Below, piece by piece: positions 7,055 to 8,783 of a DNA stretch of 8,783 bases; position 1 is the stretch's first letter, and every line of letters begins with the position of its first letter. Below the pieces are notes generated by a model. It was not told the origin of the DNA. It did not search any database and saw only the letters and a list, made by a program, of their open reading frames with translations. Source of the stretch: Saccharicrinis sp. UBA6048. Its GTDB lineage: Bacteria > Bacteroidota > Bacteroidia > Bacteroidales > Marinilabiliaceae. The translations under genes were made by a program, and so were the position numbers. Location of the stretch: positions 1-8,783 of the forward strand of contig DIYS01000034.1 in assembly GCA_002429115.1 (NCBI GenBank), read 5' to 3'.

Positions 7055-8211
7055 TATTTCTTAGCAATAATTTCTTCTGCAATTTTACGGGCCTCGTCAT
7101 TACTAAAAAAGTAATCATCCAACGATGGATTATTCACAAAACCAGCTCTCATCATGGTTTTTTCAATGACATCCGACATCTCAACAAAGCCAATTTTCTG
7201 TTTTAAGAAATTATCTACCGCCACTTCATTGGCGGCATTGAGGATACAAGGCATATTGCCTCCCTTATTCATAGCCTGATAAGCTAAATCAAGATTGCGA
7301 AATACCCGAACATCCACTTTTTCAAAGGTTAATGATGGGTAATCCATAAAATTGAAACGTGGAAAATCTGATTTATAACGTTCAGGAAATGTCATCGCAT
7401 ATTGAATTGGCACCCGCATATCTGGCAGCCCCATCTGTGCTTTCATGGATGCATCTTCAAACTGAACGATTGAATGAACAATCGACTGTGGATGCACAAC
7501 CACTTCAATTTGATCTGGTTTCAAATTGAACAACCAACGTGCTTCGATGGCCTCCAAGCCCTTGTTCATCATAGATGCGCTATCGATAGTAATTTTATCC
7601 CCCATCGACCAGTTTGGGTGATTCAATGCCTGGCAACGTGTTACTTTTCGCAAAAATTCTACATTCTTCCCCCTGAATGGCCCACCCGATGCGGTCAGCC
7701 AAATCTTCTCAATCGGATTTTGGAATTCTCCTGCCAAACATTGAAATATAGCCGAGTGCTCTGAATCAACTGGTAAAATACTGACTTTGTTTTCAAGCGC
7801 CAGTTTGGTAATAATGTCACCAGCCACCACCAAAGTTTCCTTATTGGCTAGTGCAATCTGCTTACCTGCTTTAATGGCATTTACTGTTGGGGTTAGCCCT
7901 GAGAAACCGACCATAGCGGTTATAACGATATCAATAGAACTGATTTGCACGATCTGCGCTATTGCATCATCACCAGCATATACTTTTGTATCTGTATCTT
8001 CGAGGGCTTCACTAAGCTGTTTGTATTTATCCTTATTGCCGATGACAACCGAGTTGGGCTCATATTTTTTGGCCTGCTCAATTAGTAAATCGATATTATT
8101 ATTTGCTGTTAAAACTTCAACTTCAAACTTATCTGAATGTGCATCAACTACCTCCAAAGCCTGTGTTCCAATGGAGCCTGTTGAGCCCAGAATTGCAATT
8201 CTTTTCGACAT
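7054..8211 (-). CDS. dxr: 1-deoxy-D-xylulose 5-phosphate reductoisomerase
   Basis: Dxr (IspC) converts 1-deoxy-D-xylulose 5-phosphate to 2-C-methyl-D-erythritol 4-phosphate with NADPH, the first committed step of the MEP isoprenoid pathway. It is the target of fosmidomycin. The 385-aa protein is complete. The NADPH-binding glycine loop ILGSTGSIG is at 7-15 and LANKET at 121-126. The metal ligands are D149 and E151 in PVDSEHSAI and E220 in MNKGLEAIEA. The phosphate and flexible-loop region includes ASGGPFRG (174-181) and HPNWSMGDKI (198-207), with the loop tryptophan W201. HPQSIVHSIV is at 240-249, and the C-terminal helical domain runs from about 305 to 385. The start ATG is directly followed by the first beta strand of the Rossmann fold, so it is secure. 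It begins 30 bp after the M23 peptidase stop with no recognisable promoter between, so co-transcription with that gene is likely. Confidence 0.98.
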   Translation of the reverse strand: MSKRIAILGSTGSIGTQALEVVDAHSDKFEVEVLTANNNIDLLIEQAKKYEPNSVVIGNKDKYKQLSEALEDTDTKVYAGDDAIAQIVQISSIDIVITAMVGFSGLTPTVNAIKAGKQIALANKETLVVAGDIITKLALENKVSILPVDSEHSAIFQCLAGEFQNPIEKIWLTASGGPFRGKNVEFLRKVTRCQALNHPNWSMGDKITIDSASMMNKGLEAIEARWLFNLKPDQIEVVVHPQSIVHSIVQFEDASMKAQMGLPDMRVPIQYAMTFPERYKSDFPRFNFMDYPSLTFEKVDVRVFRNLDLAYQAMNKGGNMPCILNAANEVAVDNFLKQKIGFVEMSDVIEKTMMRAGFVNNPSLDDYFFSNDEARKIAEEIIAKK

Positions 8212-8241
8212 TAACTATCTGTTGTTATATTTTAGTAATCG

Positions 8242-8783
8242 TTAATTAAACGACATATATTGTTCTGCATCTAAGGGCACACCGTTGTACCAAATCTCGA
8301 AATGTAAATGTGGCCCAGTTGTCAATTCACCCGAGTTACCAACATTTGCTATTGCTTCACCTGCCTGCACCTTTTCACCCATTTCTTTTAACAAGCTTTC
8401 GTTATGCTTATATACCGAAATTAGATTATTACCATGCTGCAACTGAATGACATATCCAGTCTCAACGGTCCACCCGGTAAAAACTACAGTCCCGTCCATT
8501 ATGGCACTCACACGCGATCCTGGTTTGGCTACAATATCGACCCCATAATGCCCCTGTGTTTCTCCAAACTTATTAACGACGACGCCTTTTAATGGTGTAA
8601 ACAAAAAGCTATGCTCCAGCTCAAACTTTTTATTATTATCATCAAATACAGCGAGATTAAACTTCTCTTCCCGCTCAACCTGCTGACGAAATATTGAATC
8701 TTCTTCTGACTTTTGAAAAGTAACATTATTGTTATTGGTCACTTCGCCTTCTTCTTTAACATCTTCCGGCAGTGCACCTTGTG
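8242..8783 (-). CDS. M23 family metallopeptidase, N-terminus cut by window edge
   Basis: This is the C-terminal part of a LytM/lysostaphin-type zinc endopeptidase acting on peptidoglycan cross-links or stem peptides. The frame is open from the stop at 8242 to the window edge and shows 179 residues. The GTG at 8740-8742 that could be read as a start is an internal valine, because QGALPEDVKEEGE is encoded in frame just before it. In fragment numbering, the HxxxD motif is H78-D82 in GHYGVDIVAKPG, a catalytic-type histidine is H126 in VYKHN, and H158 and H160 lie in GPHLHFEIW. All the expected zinc and catalytic residues are therefore present, unlike degenerate LytM regulators such as EnvC or NlpD. 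The preceding acidic, polar stretch (about 1-50) looks like a periplasmic linker. A membrane anchor or signal peptide is expected outside the window but not seen. It lies 30 bp before dxr. Confidence 0.93.
   Translation of the reverse strand, partial: QGALPEDVKEEGEVTNNNNVTFQKSEEDSIFRQQVEREEKFNLAVFDDNNKKFELEHSFLFTPLKGVVVNKFGETQGHYGVDIVAKPGSRVSAIMDGTVVFTGWTVETGYVIQLQHGNNLISVYKHNESLLKEMGEKVQAGEAIANVGNSGELTTGPHLHFEIWYNGVPLDAEQYMSFN

Noticed and set aside
7474..7764. 96-aa open frame on the plus strand
   Set aside because: It is antisense to the dxr metal-ligand and flexible-loop region, which is strongly conserved on the minus strand.
7787..8245. 152-aa open frame on the plus strand
   Set aside because: It lies antisense to the conserved N-terminal half of dxr, has no family features, and is explained by codon composition of the real gene.
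1..8783. CRISPR arrays, insertion sequences, tRNA or rRNA genes, riboswitches
   Set aside because: I saw no spaced direct repeats, terminal inverted repeats, transposase motifs, tRNA-like folds or long conserved leaders; gaps total only a few hundred bases.

Overview
The window is a compact, AT-rich chromosomal block in which every gene lies on the minus strand. It is best read from position 8783 down to 1. The likely source is a Bacteroidota bacterium. The evidence is a DUF4837-type lipoprotein beside a lytic transglycosylase, the M23 peptidase - dxr - rseP order, near-absence of Shine-Dalgarno sequences, and two exact TAnnTTTG (-7 type) promoter elements in gaps. A marine or anaerobic Marinilabiliales-like lineage is possible, but I cannot establish the order from sequence alone. 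No mobile elements, CRISPR arrays, tRNAs or rRNAs were seen, and the region looks like core genome.

Layout in the direction of transcription: (1) 8783-8242, the C-terminal part of an M23 metallopeptidase that enters from outside the window. (2) 8211-7054, dxr, the MEP isoprenoid pathway enzyme. (3) A 139-bp gap with a weak hairpin and a Bacteroidota-type promoter. (4) 6914-5589, rseP, a site-2 intramembrane protease. (5) A 41-bp gap with a second TAnnTTTG element. (6) 5547-5320, tatA, followed by a convincing intrinsic terminator at 5294-5266. (7) A tight cluster: MltD-like lytic transglycosylase (5235-4012), DUF4837 lipoprotein (4007-3021), an unrecognised 134-aa helical protein (3019-2615) and an M17 leucyl aminopeptidase (2603-1170), with gaps of 4, 1 and 11 bp. 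(8) 1104-34, pdxA, after a 65-bp gap.

Functionally the block mixes envelope maintenance (M23 peptidase, lytic transglycosylase, RseP, TatA, lipoprotein) with housekeeping metabolism (Dxr, PdxA, aminopeptidase). Dxr consumes 1-deoxy-D-xylulose 5-phosphate. PdxA makes the partner that is condensed with the same compound in vitamin B6 synthesis. Dxr also feeds the undecaprenyl carrier used by the cell wall.

The longest possible reading frames mislead at three starts: rseP should start at 6914, the lytic transglycosylase at 5235, and the M23 frame runs off the window edge rather than starting at the GTG at 8742. I found no clearly novel system. The best candidate for something undescribed is the coupled DUF4837 - 134-aa protein pair behind the lytic transglycosylase.
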